Below the pieces are notes generated by a model. That model made no database searches, was not told the DNA's origin, and saw nothing but the letters and a program-made list of their open reading frames with translations. The translations under genes were made by a program, and so were the position numbers. Shown one piece after another: positions 16,900 through 25,459 of a DNA stretch of 38,981 bases. Each line of letters starts with the position of its first letter. The stretch's first letter is position 1. The stretch lies in assembly GCA_016235445.1 (NCBI GenBank), contig JACRLB010000023.1, forward strand, positions 1 to 38,981, written 5' to 3'. The DNA is from Chloroflexota bacterium. Lineage in GTDB: Bacteria; Chloroflexota; Anaerolineae; Anaerolineales; Villigracilaceae.

Positions 16900-19809
16900 A
16901 TGTCTAAATCATTTACCCTTATCAAAGAACAGAACATCCCCGAATTGAATTGCGACGCAAAGCTGTACGAGCACAAGCGTACAGGGGCGCGTTTGCTTTC
17001 CATCATCAACGAAGACGAGAATAAAGTATTCTCGATCAATTTCCGCACCACGCCGAAGGATTCTACAGGTGTGGCGCATATTTTGGAGCATTCCGTTTTG
17101 GGCGGCTCGGAGAAGTACCCCGTCAAAGAGCCGTTCGTGGAATTGCTTAAAGGCTCGCTGGCGACCTTCGTCAATGCGTTTACTTATCCCGACAAGACTT
17201 GTTATCCTATTGCCAGCCAGAACGAAAAAGATTTTTACAATTTGATCGATGTGTACATGGACGCGGTTTTACATCCGCGCATCACCGAACAGACGTTGAT
17301 GCAGGAAGGCTGGCATTTCGAGATCGGCGATGTAAAAGAGCCGCTCGCCTACAAAGGCGTGGTCTTCAATGAAATGAAGGGCGCGTATTCCTCGCCTGAA
17401 AATTTGCTGGCGAAAGTTATTCAGCAATCGCTTTTCCCCAAGCACATCTACGGCGTGGACTCTGGCGGTGACCCTGCTAATATTCCCGATCTCACCTATG
17501 AAAACTTTAAAGCTTTTTGGGAAACGTATTATCACCCATCAAACGCCTTTATTTTCTTCTATGGCAACGATGACCCCGACAAGCGTTTGAAGTTGATGGA
17601 AGGGTATCTCAAATCGTACAAGCGGAAGAAGGTCAAATCTGCGGTGCCTTTGGCCAAGCCGTTCAACCGCGCCAAGAAGATCGAATATTCGTACGACGCT
17701 GGCGCGGATGCAGACATCGAAAAGAAGCATTACCTCACGGTCAACTGGAAACTGCCAGATACGTCCGACCCGATGTTGAATTTCAGTTTTCAGATTTTGG
17801 GTCATGCTCTCATCGGCACGCCTGCTTCGCCGCTCCGCAAGGCTTTGGTTGACTCGGGCCTCGGCGAAGACCTCGCTGGCCTCGGGCTTGAAACCGAACT
17901 GCGCGAGATGATCTTCTCCACGGGTCTCAAAGGCACGCGCGCGCGCCATGCAAAGAAGATCGAAAACCTCATCATCGAAACTCTGCAAAATCTCGTTCGC
18001 GATGGGATCGACACGGAGATGATCGCCGCTTCGATCAACACCCTTGAATTTCAATTGCGCGAATACAACACAGGCGCATTTCCGCGCGGCATTGCCGTCA
18101 TGTTGAGTGCGCTCACCACCTGGCTCCACGAAGGCGACCCGTTCAGCATGTTGACCTTTGAAGCGCCGCTCAACGAGATCAAGGCCAGACTTGCGAACGA
18201 CAGCCGCTACTTCGAGAAAATGATCCAGACCTACTTGCTGGATAATATCCACAAGACGATCATCCGCTTCAAACCCGACCCTGAGCTTGGTCGCCGTTTC
18301 GAGGAAGAGGAGCAAGCCCGATTAAAGTCCGCGCGCGAGGCAATGAGCAAAGATAAACTTCACGAGTTGGTTGAAAACGCGAAGCAACTCAAACTCAAGC
18401 AGGAGACACCTGACACTGCCGAGGCTTTGGAAACACTCCCCGTGTTGGATTTGAAGGATTTAGACAAACAAGTGCGCACCATTCCCATCGAAGAGATTCA
18501 GGTTCAGGATGCGAAAGTTCTGTATCACGATATCTTCACGAATGGCATCATCTATCTCGACCTCGGCTTTGACTTGCGTGCCATGCCGCAGGAACTCCTG
18601 CCGCTGACAGAAATCTTCGCGCGCGCCTTGTTCGAGTTGGGAACTGAGGCTGAAGATTTCGTCAAACTCTCTCAGCGGATCGGAAAAAGCACGGGCGGAA
18701 TCAACGGCTCGTCGGTCAGCGTGACAACTCAAAAGTCGAGAGAGACGCGGGCAATGCTGATGATCAGAGGCAAGTCTACGGTGGAAAAATCCACAGAGAT
18801 GTTTAATATCCTCAGGGACGTTCTTCTCACCACGAAATTTGACAACAAAGAACGACTCAAGCAAATGGTGCTCGAAGAAAAAGCGGGCATGGAGTCGGGG
18901 CTCGCGCCTGGCGGACACCGCTTTGCGAACATGCGCCTGCGTAAACAATTTGGCGGCACAGGCTGGATCAACGACCAGACCAGGGGCATTGGCTATCTCT
19001 TCGCACTGCGCGAACTGGCAAATGACATTGATAAAAAATGGCCGAAGGTTTTGAAGAAACTCGAAGACATGCGCGATGCGCTGATCAACAGCAAGACCCT
19101 GCTGTGCAATGTGACTCTTGATTCTGCAAATTGGAAAACCGTGCGTCCGCATTTGGAGAATTTCATTTTTGCGATGCCCGTGAAGGACGTGCAACTTTCA
19201 ACCTACAACATTCAACCCGCAATCGAGAAGGAAGGTCTCGCGATTCCCGCGCAGGTCAACTACGTGGGCAAAGGAGCAGACTTGTACCAGCTTGGTTACG
19301 AATACGATGGTTCGGTTGAGGTGATTACGGGCTTTTTGCGGATGACGCACTTGTGGGAAAAGATCCGCGTGCTGGGCGGCGCGTATGGCGCGTTCGTGCA
19401 ATTTGATGACAGCACTGGCGTGCTGACCTTCCTTTCGTACCGCGACCCTAACATCACGGCGACAATCAAAAATTATGATGATGCCGCCGCCTTCCTGAAA
19501 AGGCTGGATGCTTCGCGCCTCTCTGACAACGAATTAAAAAAATCCATCATCGCCGCCATCGGCGAACTGGATTCTTATCAACTTCCCGATGCCAAAGGAT
19601 ATACTTCGATGATGCGCTACGTCACAGGCCGCACCGATGCAACGCGCCAGAAGATCCGCGATGAAGTCTTGTCCACGAATGGTGAGGATTTCATCGCATT
19701 TGGTGAAGTGCTTGAAAAAGTGGCGCAATCAAATGCGGTGGTTGTGGTCGGTTCACAGGCGGCGCTTGAAGGCGCGAAGGCTGGGTTGAAGGTGACGAAG
19801 GTTTTGTAG
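16900..19809 (+). CDS. M16C metallopeptidase (presequence protease/PreP type)
   Basis: A 969-residue zinc peptidase that degrades short peptides inside a closed chamber. The inverted zinc motif HILEH (60-64) is followed about 94 residues later by the third ligand in 'VVFNEMKGAYSSPENLL' (Glu158). 'SVLGGSEKYPVKEPFVELLK' and 'FVNAFTYPDKTCYPIASQNE' are strongly conserved in the PreP/Cym1 branch. The length matches PreP, with two halves of four domains each and a charged linker near 460-510. No signal peptide, so it is cytoplasmic. GGAGA lies just upstream of the ATG. It stands alone, after the DUF559 cassette. Confidence 0.93.
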   Translation: MSKSFTLIKEQNIPELNCDAKLYEHKRTGARLLSIINEDENKVFSINFRTTPKDSTGVAHILEHSVLGGSEKYPVKEPFVELLKGSLATFVNAFTYPDKTCYPIASQNEKDFYNLIDVYMDAVLHPRITEQTLMQEGWHFEIGDVKEPLAYKGVVFNEMKGAYSSPENLLAKVIQQSLFPKHIYGVDSGGDPANIPDLTYENFKAFWETYYHPSNAFIFFYGNDDPDKRLKLMEGYLKSYKRKKVKSAVPLAKPFNRAKKIEYSYDAGADADIEKKHYLTVNWKLPDTSDPMLNFSFQILGHALIGTPASPLRKALVDSGLGEDLAGLGLETELREMIFSTGLKGTRARHAKKIENLIIETLQNLVRDGIDTEMIAASINTLEFQLREYNTGAFPRGIAVMLSALTTWLHEGDPFSMLTFEAPLNEIKARLANDSRYFEKMIQTYLLDNIHKTIIRFKPDPELGRRFEEEEQARLKSAREAMSKDKLHELVENAKQLKLKQETPDTAEALETLPVLDLKDLDKQVRTIPIEEIQVQDAKVLYHDIFTNGIIYLDLGFDLRAMPQELLPLTEIFARALFELGTEAEDFVKLSQRIGKSTGGINGSSVSVTTQKSRETRAMLMIRGKSTVEKSTEMFNILRDVLLTTKFDNKERLKQMVLEEKAGMESGLAPGGHRFANMRLRKQFGGTGWINDQTRGIGYLFALRELANDIDKKWPKVLKKLEDMRDALINSKTLLCNVTLDSANWKTVRPHLENFIFAMPVKDVQLSTYNIQPAIEKEGLAIPAQVNYVGKGADLYQLGYEYDGSVEVITGFLRMTHLWEKIRVLGGAYGAFVQFDDSTGVLTFLSYRDPNITATIKNYDDAAAFLKRLDASRLSDNELKKSIIAAIGELDSYQLPDAKGYTSMMRYVTGRTDATRQKIRDEVLSTNGEDFIAFGEVLEKVAQSNAVVVVGSQAALEGAKAGLKVTKVL

Positions 19810-19855
19810 AAAAGCAGAGATTAGTTGATTAGAGAACAATGAATCAGGATTCGTT

Positions 19856-19957
19856 ATGACTTCGCTTGAAGACCAATTGGTATCCGAACTCTGGGCGCGG
19901 GATGTGCGATTCCTGATGGGACGCCAGATCAGTATCCTGGCTGGGCAATTCATCTAA
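19856..19957 (+). CDS. Possible 33-residue ORF
   Basis: ATG 19856 to TAA 19957 encodes 33 residues including 'TSLEDQLVSELWARDVRFLM'. CAGGA lies a few bases upstream. It ends 6 bp before the palindrome that opens the transposase unit, so it could be the remnant of a gene cut by that insertion. No family recognised. Confidence 0.25.
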   Translation: MTSLEDQLVSELWARDVRFLMGRQISILAGQFI

Positions 19958-19963
19958 AATGAC

Positions 19964-19991
19964 GTAAAGCAAGTCTATAGACTTGCTTTAC
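19964..19991. repeat. Perfect 28-bp REP palindrome, left of the RAYT gene
   Basis: Half-site GTAAAGCAAGTCTA followed by its exact reverse complement. Near-identical palindromes lie right of the gene (20659) and 12 kb away (32443). Confidence 0.95.
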
Positions 19992-20003
19992 AAAGACCGA
20001 TCC

Positions 20004-20657
20004 ATGGACGAATTCTTTCAGCGCAACCTCCCCCATTACCATTTGCCCAACGCCGCCTACTTCATCACATTTCGGCTGGCGGGCAGTTTGCCTGTGGAAG
20101 CATGGAAAAGACTGAAGGAAGAATATGAGCTGGAAAAACGCCTGCTGTCCAGCAAATTCAAAGGGCACGAACTGCAAGAAGAACGATACAAAACGCAAAA
20201 ACGTCACTTCGCCCGCTTCGACGCATTGCTCGACCATCCCAAAGACAGTCCGCGTTGGCTCGCAGAGCCGCGATTTGCAGAAATCATCACGCGCGAACTT
20301 CACGCCTTGCATCCCACTCATTACCGCTTGCACGCCTATTGCCTGATGAGCAATCATTGTCACCTATTGATAGACCAGCAGGACATTCCCCATCCGCCAT
20401 CGCTCGTGGATGGAAAACACTACACCGCAGTAAGCCACGCCATGCGCCTTCTCAAAGGGCGGACTGGTTACGCCTGCGCCGCGCTGTTGGGCCGCAAAGG
20501 CGCGTTCTGGCAGCATGAAAGTTATGACCATGTTGTACGGGATGAAAAAGAGTTTATGCGAATCCTGGATTACATCGTCAACAATCCAGTCAAGGCAGGG
20601 TTGGTCGAAGACTGGCAGGACTGGTCGAATACGTACGTCAATCCCAATTTGTTGTAA
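20004..20657 (+). CDS. REP-associated tyrosine transposase (RAYT)
   Basis: A 217-residue single-strand transposase of the Y1/HUH type. It starts 'MDEFFQRNLPHYHLPNAAYF' and has 'YRLHAYCLMSNHCHLLI' with the HUH pair (HCH) that holds the metal, and the catalytic Tyr in 'LDYIVNNPVKAGLVEDW', the characteristic RAYT ending. Such enzymes cut and move short palindromic REP elements instead of moving as full insertion sequences. The gene is flanked by two perfect palindromes of 28 bp, the arrangement expected for its own substrate. ATG 20004 is preferred; a TTG at 19983 lies inside the palindrome. It separates the M16 peptidase from the hydroxylase gene. Confidence 0.92.
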   Translation: MDEFFQRNLPHYHLPNAAYFITFRLAGSLPVEAWKRLKEEYELEKRLLSSKFKGHELQEERYKTQKRHFARFDALLDHPKDSPRWLAEPRFAEIITRELHALHPTHYRLHAYCLMSNHCHLLIDQQDIPHPPSLVDGKHYTAVSHAMRLLKGRTGYACAALLGRKGAFWQHESYDHVVRDEKEFMRILDYIVNNPVKAGLVEDWQDWSNTYVNPNLL

Positions 20658-20658
20658 T

Positions 20659-20686
20659 GTAAAACAAGTCTATAGACTTGTTTTAC
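20659..20686. repeat. Perfect 28-bp REP palindrome, right of the RAYT gene
   Basis: Half-site GTAAAACAAGTCTA and its reverse complement. The hydroxylase ribosome binding site (AAGGAG) begins right after it. Confidence 0.95.
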
Positions 20687-20697
20687 AAGGAGCCATC

Positions 20698-23600
20698 ATG
20701 AACCTCACCCTCAAGATCAACGCAATTGAACACATCATTGACGCGCCCGCCTCCACCACCCTGCTTTCCGCGTTGCGCGGGCTTGGGTATCACGGAGTCA
20801 AGTTCGGAGATGAGGGCGGGCTTTCTGGCGCGGACACGGTGTTGCTGAACGGCAAACCTGTCAACGCGGGGTCACTGCTTGCGGCGCAAGCCGAAGGCCA
20901 TAACATCGCCACCATTGAAGCGCTCGGCGAACATCCCGAACAAGGCTGGAAGAAAACCGACGGCCTGCATCCACTGCAAAAGGCTTTCGTTGAGTCGGGC
21001 GCCATTCAATGCGGCTACTGCACGCCCGCGCAAATTCTCGCAGCGAAGAGTCTGCTTGAGAAAAACAGCAACCCAACTGAGGCGGAAGTCCGCGAGGCGA
21101 TTTCTAGCGTCCTTTGTCGTTGTACGGGTTATCTCAAACCCGTCCAGGCGGTGTTGAAAGCGGCGGCAGAATTAAGAGGAGATTTGAGATTTGAGATTGG
21201 GGATTCGGGATTCGGAATACCAGCGCCAAGCGACTCGCAATTCCCGCATCCCGACTTAACGACGAGCCTGCTCACAAAAACTAAAATCATTCTCACGCCC
21301 GAAAGCCAGACCTGGCAAACCGTCGGCAAACCCGAAATTAAAGTAGACGCAATCAAGCTCGTGCAAGGCAAGCCCGCCTTCACAGGTGACTTTGAAAAGC
21401 GCGGCCTTCTGCACGCCAAAGTTTTACATTCGCCACACGCACACGCAAGAATCAAAAAGATAGACGCAACCAAAGCAAAAGCTCTTGAAGGCGTTGCGGC
21501 TGTGTTGACATGGCAAGACATCCCACGAGTTGTGTACTCCACCGCGGGACAGTCCGACCCGATCCCTGGGCCGTTGGATACTTTTTCATTGGACAACAAA
21601 GTCCGTTTCGTTGGCGACCGTGTCGCATTCGTCGCCGCTGAGACCGCTGAAATTGCAGAGAAGGCATTAAGTCTCATTGAGGTTGAATACGAAGTTCTGC
21701 CTTTCATTTTAGACTCACGCGAATCGATGAAGCCAGAATCCGTTCGGATTCATGAAGAGCCTGAATATGTCAACTTTGCAGATTCGAATCCTGAAAAGAA
21801 TCTTGCCGCTGAAATCCGCATTGACATTGGCGACGTAGAAAAAGGTTTTCAGGAAGCTGACGAAATCTTTGAAGCTGAATACGAAGTGCCGAAAGTTCAA
21901 CAGGCGCACATCGAACCGCACATCGCCGTCACCTACTGGGATGAGGATGATCGTCTGGTGATTCGCACATCCACGCAAGTGCCGTTCCATGTGAGGAGAA
22001 TGCTTGCGCCTGTGTTGGGATTGCCTGTGAAAAGAATCCGCGTCATCAAGCCGCGCATCGGCGGCGGTTTCGGCGGCAAACAGGAAGTGTTGATGGAAGA
22101 CGTGGCGGCACATCTCACGATTGCCACCAAACGCCCCGTCATTTACGAATACACCCGCGAAGAGGAATTCATCGCCGCGCGCTCGCGTCATCCCATGCGC
22201 GTGCGGATGAAGACAGGCGTCAAGAAAGATGGAACCATCACCGCCAACTCGATGTATGCACTTTCGGACACTGGCGCGTATGGCTGTCACGCGTTGACCG
22301 TGACGGGCAACACAGGTCACAAAGCCATGGCCTTGTACGTCGGTGACGGGGAATATCGCAAAGCTCCCAACATCCGCTTTTATGCAGACGTGGTCTACTC
22401 CAACACCCCGCCCGCTGGCGCATTCCGCGGATACGGCGTACCGCAAGGCTACTGGCCGCTGGACCGTCACATGGAAAAGATCGCCCGCGCCATGGGCTTC
22501 GACCCAATTGACTTTCGCTTGAAGAACGCCATTCAGCCGGGCGAATACCATCCCTTCTCAACGGCATGGAACGAAGGCCGTGAGCCGCGCCCTGAGATCA
22601 TCCACACGGTTGGGTTGGAACAATGCGTTGCCCAAGGCCGAGCCGCCATTAATTGGGATGACAAGTTTGGAAATGAGGAATGGCATGTAGCGCAAGTCTC
22701 CGACTTGCGCGGACAAGCCAACGGCTTATCCTACAAACGAAAAGGCATTGGCGTCGCCATGGTCATGCAAGGGACCGCAATCCCCTACCTTGACATGGGT
22801 GGCGCATCCATCAAGATGAATGACGACGGTTCTTTCAACCTGTTAGTTGGCGCCACCGACCTCGGCACTGGCTCCGATACCGTGCTTGCACAAATGGCCG
22901 CCGAAGTCTTGGGCGTGCCTGTGGAAGATATGATCTGCTATTCATCCGACACAGATTTCACGCCATTCGATAAAGGCGCGTATGCTTCGTCAACCACGTA
23001 TATTTCTGGAACGGCGGCTGTCAACGCGGCGAAAATCGTGGCAGAGAGAATCAAAGTGCGGGCGGCGATGATGTTGAACAAGGCAGTAGACAAAGTAGAC
23101 AAGGAAACAGATAAACAGGCATACAAGTCGGAAGATTTTAGACTCGCCAATCGCATGGCCATTGCGCCCGACGGAAGATCGGTTTCAATGGCAGAAATCG
23201 CGCTTGATTCACTACACAAGAATAATCAAGAGCAGATCATGGGCGTCGCAAGTTACGTCTCGCCTGTGTCGCCGCCGCCATTTGCGGCGCAGTTCGCAGA
23301 AGTGACCGTGGATACCGAGACAGGTCAAGTCACCGTGGATAGGCTCGTCATGGCCGTAGACTCAGGCGTGATCGTGAATCCACTCACGGCTTCGGGGCAG
23401 ATCGAAGGCGGCATGACCCAGGCCCTCGGCTATGCCATCACCGAAGAAATGCGCTACGATGAAAAAGGCAACGCCATCGAACGGGACTTTGACCGCTACC
23501 ACCTCTTCCGTGCCGATGAAATGCCCGAGTTGGAAACCATCTTCGTCGAGACGTTTGAACCGTCTCACCCATTTGGCGTGAAGGCCGTGGCGGAGATTCC

Positions 23601-23715
23601 AATGGACGGTGTCGCGCCTGCCGTCGGCAATGCCATTCTGGATGCCATCGGCGTAAACGTGGACGAGAACCCCGTCACACCAGAAAGAGTTTGGAAAGCA
23701 ATAAAGAATAAGTGA
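20698..23715 (+). CDS. Fused Fe-S/molybdopterin subunit of a xanthine dehydrogenase-type hydroxylase
   Basis: A 1005-residue protein: residues 1-155 form the ferredoxin and 2Fe-2S helical domains, and from about 185 the molybdopterin part. The helical 2Fe-2S site is intact (Cys105, 108, 140, 142), but the plant-ferredoxin site is not: the four Cys positions are Asp38, Ser43, Asp46 and Gly58. The Mo part has 'GGGFGGKQEVLMED', 'GAFRGYGVPQGYW', 'GATDLGTGSDTV' and the active-site Glu in 'FGVKAVAEIPMDG'. The fusion, and the missing first site, recall E. coli XdhD and the so-called selenium-dependent hydroxylases. Substrate unknown (purine-like is likely). Repeats lie in frame at residues 162-173, 664-672 and 797-810. 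AAGGAG precedes ATG 20698. Confidence 0.88.
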   Translation: MNLTLKINAIEHIIDAPASTTLLSALRGLGYHGVKFGDEGGLSGADTVLLNGKPVNAGSLLAAQAEGHNIATIEALGEHPEQGWKKTDGLHPLQKAFVESGAIQCGYCTPAQILAAKSLLEKNSNPTEAEVREAISSVLCRCTGYLKPVQAVLKAAAELRGDLRFEIGDSGFGIPAPSDSQFPHPDLTTSLLTKTKIILTPESQTWQTVGKPEIKVDAIKLVQGKPAFTGDFEKRGLLHAKVLHSPHAHARIKKIDATKAKALEGVAAVLTWQDIPRVVYSTAGQSDPIPGPLDTFSLDNKVRFVGDRVAFVAAETAEIAEKALSLIEVEYEVLPFILDSRESMKPESVRIHEEPEYVNFADSNPEKNLAAEIRIDIGDVEKGFQEADEIFEAEYEVPKVQQAHIEPHIAVTYWDEDDRLVIRTSTQVPFHVRRMLAPVLGLPVKRIRVIKPRIGGGFGGKQEVLMEDVAAHLTIATKRPVIYEYTREEEFIAARSRHPMRVRMKTGVKKDGTITANSMYALSDTGAYGCHALTVTGNTGHKAMALYVGDGEYRKAPNIRFYADVVYSNTPPAGAFRGYGVPQGYWPLDRHMEKIARAMGFDPIDFRLKNAIQPGEYHPFSTAWNEGREPRPEIIHTVGLEQCVAQGRAAINWDDKFGNEEWHVAQVSDLRGQANGLSYKRKGIGVAMVMQGTAIPYLDMGGASIKMNDDGSFNLLVGATDLGTGSDTVLAQMAAEVLGVPVEDMICYSSDTDFTPFDKGAYASSTTYISGTAAVNAAKIVAERIKVRAAMMLNKAVDKVDKETDKQAYKSEDFRLANRMAIAPDGRSVSMAEIALDSLHKNNQEQIMGVASYVSPVSPPPFAAQFAEVTVDTETGQVTVDRLVMAVDSGVIVNPLTASGQIEGGMTQALGYAITEEMRYDEKGNAIERDFDRYHLFRADEMPELETIFVETFEPSHPFGVKAVAEIPMDGVAPAVGNAILDAIGVNVDENPVTPERVWKAIKNK
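21181..21215. repeat. Heptamer array (GATTTGA/GATTCGG) in the hydroxylase linker
   Basis: GATTTGA twice, GATTGGG, and GATTCGG twice; 35 bp encoding 'DLRFEIGDSGFG' in the linker between the Fe-S and Mo parts. Confidence 0.8.
22687..22713. repeat. REP-like palindrome inside the hydroxylase gene
   Basis: GCGCAAGTC/GACTTGCGC (22690-22710, 3-nt loop) preceded by GTA and followed by GGAC. It shares the GTA-n-n-GCAAGTC / GACTTGC structure of the RAYT palindromes and encodes 'VAQVSDLRG' in frame. Confidence 0.8.
23086..23126. repeat. Degenerate octamer array in the hydroxylase gene
   Basis: GTAGACAA, A, GTAGACAA, GGAAACAG, ATAAACAG and GCATACAA encode 'VDKVDKETDKQAYK' in a surface loop. It is related to the octamers at the menD end (4108-4154). 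Confidence 0.65.
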
Positions 23716-23740
23716 AAAGCCCGCAGAGCATTCATTCGCA

Positions 23741-25411
23741 ATGAACACAGTCGAAACCCTTCACCTGCTTCCCTATCTGGCGTCTCTGGGCATATCCCTG
23801 GTGGCCCTGCTTTACGCCTGGAGCAGGCGCAATACACAAGGAACACGGACATTCATCTGGTACGCAGGCGGACAAAGCCTGTGGATTTTTGCATTCATCC
23901 TGGAAGTGATGCCCTGGAGCTTGCAAGGGAAAATCTTCTGGCACGGGATTCAGTGGCTGGGGGAATTAATCTCCATCGTGGCCTTCCCCGTTTTCGCGGC
24001 GCAATATTCCGAATATCCACTACGCAATGCGCGTTTGTTCTTTCGATTATCGTTAATTGTCCCAATCCTGTTTGCGTTCCTTCTGGCTACCGACGGCTTG
24101 CATCACCTGATTTATGCAAATCCACATGCGCGGGTGGAAGGTGTCTTTGTCGAACTCGAATACGGCAGAACGCCGATTTTATATGCAATTTCAGTCTACC
24201 GCTATTTGGTTGCCTTCATTGGCATCGCTTTTTTAATACAGCATTTTCGCCGTTCACACATCCTGTTTCGCACCCAAATCACGGTCATCCTGATCGGGTT
24301 TCTGATCCCCATTATCGGCAACTTTCTTAATCTGGCAGGCATCCACTTCCCATCGGGCGTGGATATCCATCCGATGGCAATTGCGCTTGGCAGTCTGGTC
24401 ATGTCGTGGGGGCTGTACCGATTTCGGATATTCGATATCAAACCCGTTGGGCGGGACAAGGTCTTTGAAGACATGCTCGACCCCGTCGTCATCCTCGGCA
24501 ACGATAATCTGGTGGTTGATATCAACCGCTCCATGCTCGACCTACTGGGCAGGAATGTAAACGAGGTGATCGGCCAGCCCGCCAAAGAAATATTCGCAGA
24601 TTACTCCATCCCGATACGCCTGTACCTGCATGTTACCCACGCCCGCGCCGACAGCGCCTTTGAGCTTAGCGGAAACACAGTCCATTACGAGTTGACCGTC
24701 TCGCCGTTATACAGCCACGATAAAAAACTGGTCGGACGCATTTACATCCTGCATGACATTACCTCACAAAAGGCATTGGAACACAACCTGCGGAAACTAA
24801 ACCTCGAACTGGAAGACCGCGTCCTTGCCCGAACCGAGGAACTGTATGCCGCATACGATTACACCCTCGAAGGCTGGGCCAAAGCCCTCGAATTCCGCGA
24901 TGAAGAAACGGAAGGCCACAGCCGCCGCGTCACCGAAATGACCCTGAAAATCGCCCGCGCGCTTGAAATCCCCCAGGACGAATTGGTTCACATCCGCCGC
25001 GGCGCGCTCCTGCACGATATTGGAAAAATGAGCATCCCGGATAAAATTTTACATAAGCCCGGCAAATTAACAGACGAAGAACGTAACATTATCAAAAAGC
25101 ATCCCGAAACGGCGTATAAATTGCTCTCCCCAATTCCTTTTCTGAAAAAAGCATTGGTGATTCCATATTCGCACCATGAAAAATGGGATGGCACAGGCTA
25201 CCCGCAGGGATTAAAAGAGAAAGACATCCCCCTCGCCGCGCGCATCTTCGCCATAGCGGATGTCTGGGACGCGCTTAGCTCAAACCGCCCTTACAATCAG
25301 GCATGGCCGCGCGAAAAAATAATCGCCTACTTCATCGAGCAATCAGGCAGGCACTTTGACCCTTTCATCATAAATATATTTTTAGGGTTGATCGATAAAG
25401 GCGGGATATAA
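23741..25411 (+). CDS. Membrane sensor with PAS and HD-GYP domains (c-di-GMP phosphodiesterase)
   Basis: A 556-residue signalling protein. Residues 1-225 hold about seven membrane helices, like the 7TM sensor region of membrane histidine kinases. A PAS domain follows ('DMLDPVVILGNDNLVVDINR', about 245-350), a coiled linker, then an HD-GYP domain: 'LLHDIGKMSIPDKIL' (HD pair near 425), HHExxDGxGYP at 478-488, 'RIFAIADVWDAL'. HD-GYP enzymes hydrolyse cyclic di-GMP. The motif is complete, so it is probably active. It starts 25 bases after the hydroxylase stop, without an obvious ribosome binding site. The stop overlaps a TATAAT that may serve the next gene. Confidence 0.9.
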   Translation: MNTVETLHLLPYLASLGISLVALLYAWSRRNTQGTRTFIWYAGGQSLWIFAFILEVMPWSLQGKIFWHGIQWLGELISIVAFPVFAAQYSEYPLRNARLFFRLSLIVPILFAFLLATDGLHHLIYANPHARVEGVFVELEYGRTPILYAISVYRYLVAFIGIAFLIQHFRRSHILFRTQITVILIGFLIPIIGNFLNLAGIHFPSGVDIHPMAIALGSLVMSWGLYRFRIFDIKPVGRDKVFEDMLDPVVILGNDNLVVDINRSMLDLLGRNVNEVIGQPAKEIFADYSIPIRLYLHVTHARADSAFELSGNTVHYELTVSPLYSHDKKLVGRIYILHDITSQKALEHNLRKLNLELEDRVLARTEELYAAYDYTLEGWAKALEFRDEETEGHSRRVTEMTLKIARALEIPQDELVHIRRGALLHDIGKMSIPDKILHKPGKLTDEERNIIKKHPETAYKLLSPIPFLKKALVIPYSHHEKWDGTGYPQGLKEKDIPLAARIFAIADVWDALSSNRPYNQAWPREKIIAYFIEQSGRHFDPFIINIFLGLIDKGGI

Positions 25412-25412
25412 T
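25407..25412 (+). promoter_or_regulatory. -10 box before the pyrophosphatase gene
   Basis: TATAAT overlapping the previous stop codon, about 48 nt before the ATG at 25460. The -35 region is not convincing. Confidence 0.35.
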
Positions 25413-25459
25413 CACATGGTTATTTGCAATTTCAAATCTGCTGGAGAAAATAAAAATCA

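Noticed and set aside
17539-19194. Long open frames on the minus strand (258 and 244 residues)
   Set aside because: They lie antisense to the well-supported M16C peptidase, have no recognisable family and no ribosome binding sites.
21715-22551. 278-residue minus-strand open frame
   Set aside because: Antisense shadow of the hydroxylase gene.
20698-23715. Selenocysteine codon in the hydroxylase
   Set aside because: No in-frame TGA interrupts the gene; any selenium would be a labile cofactor, which sequence cannot show.
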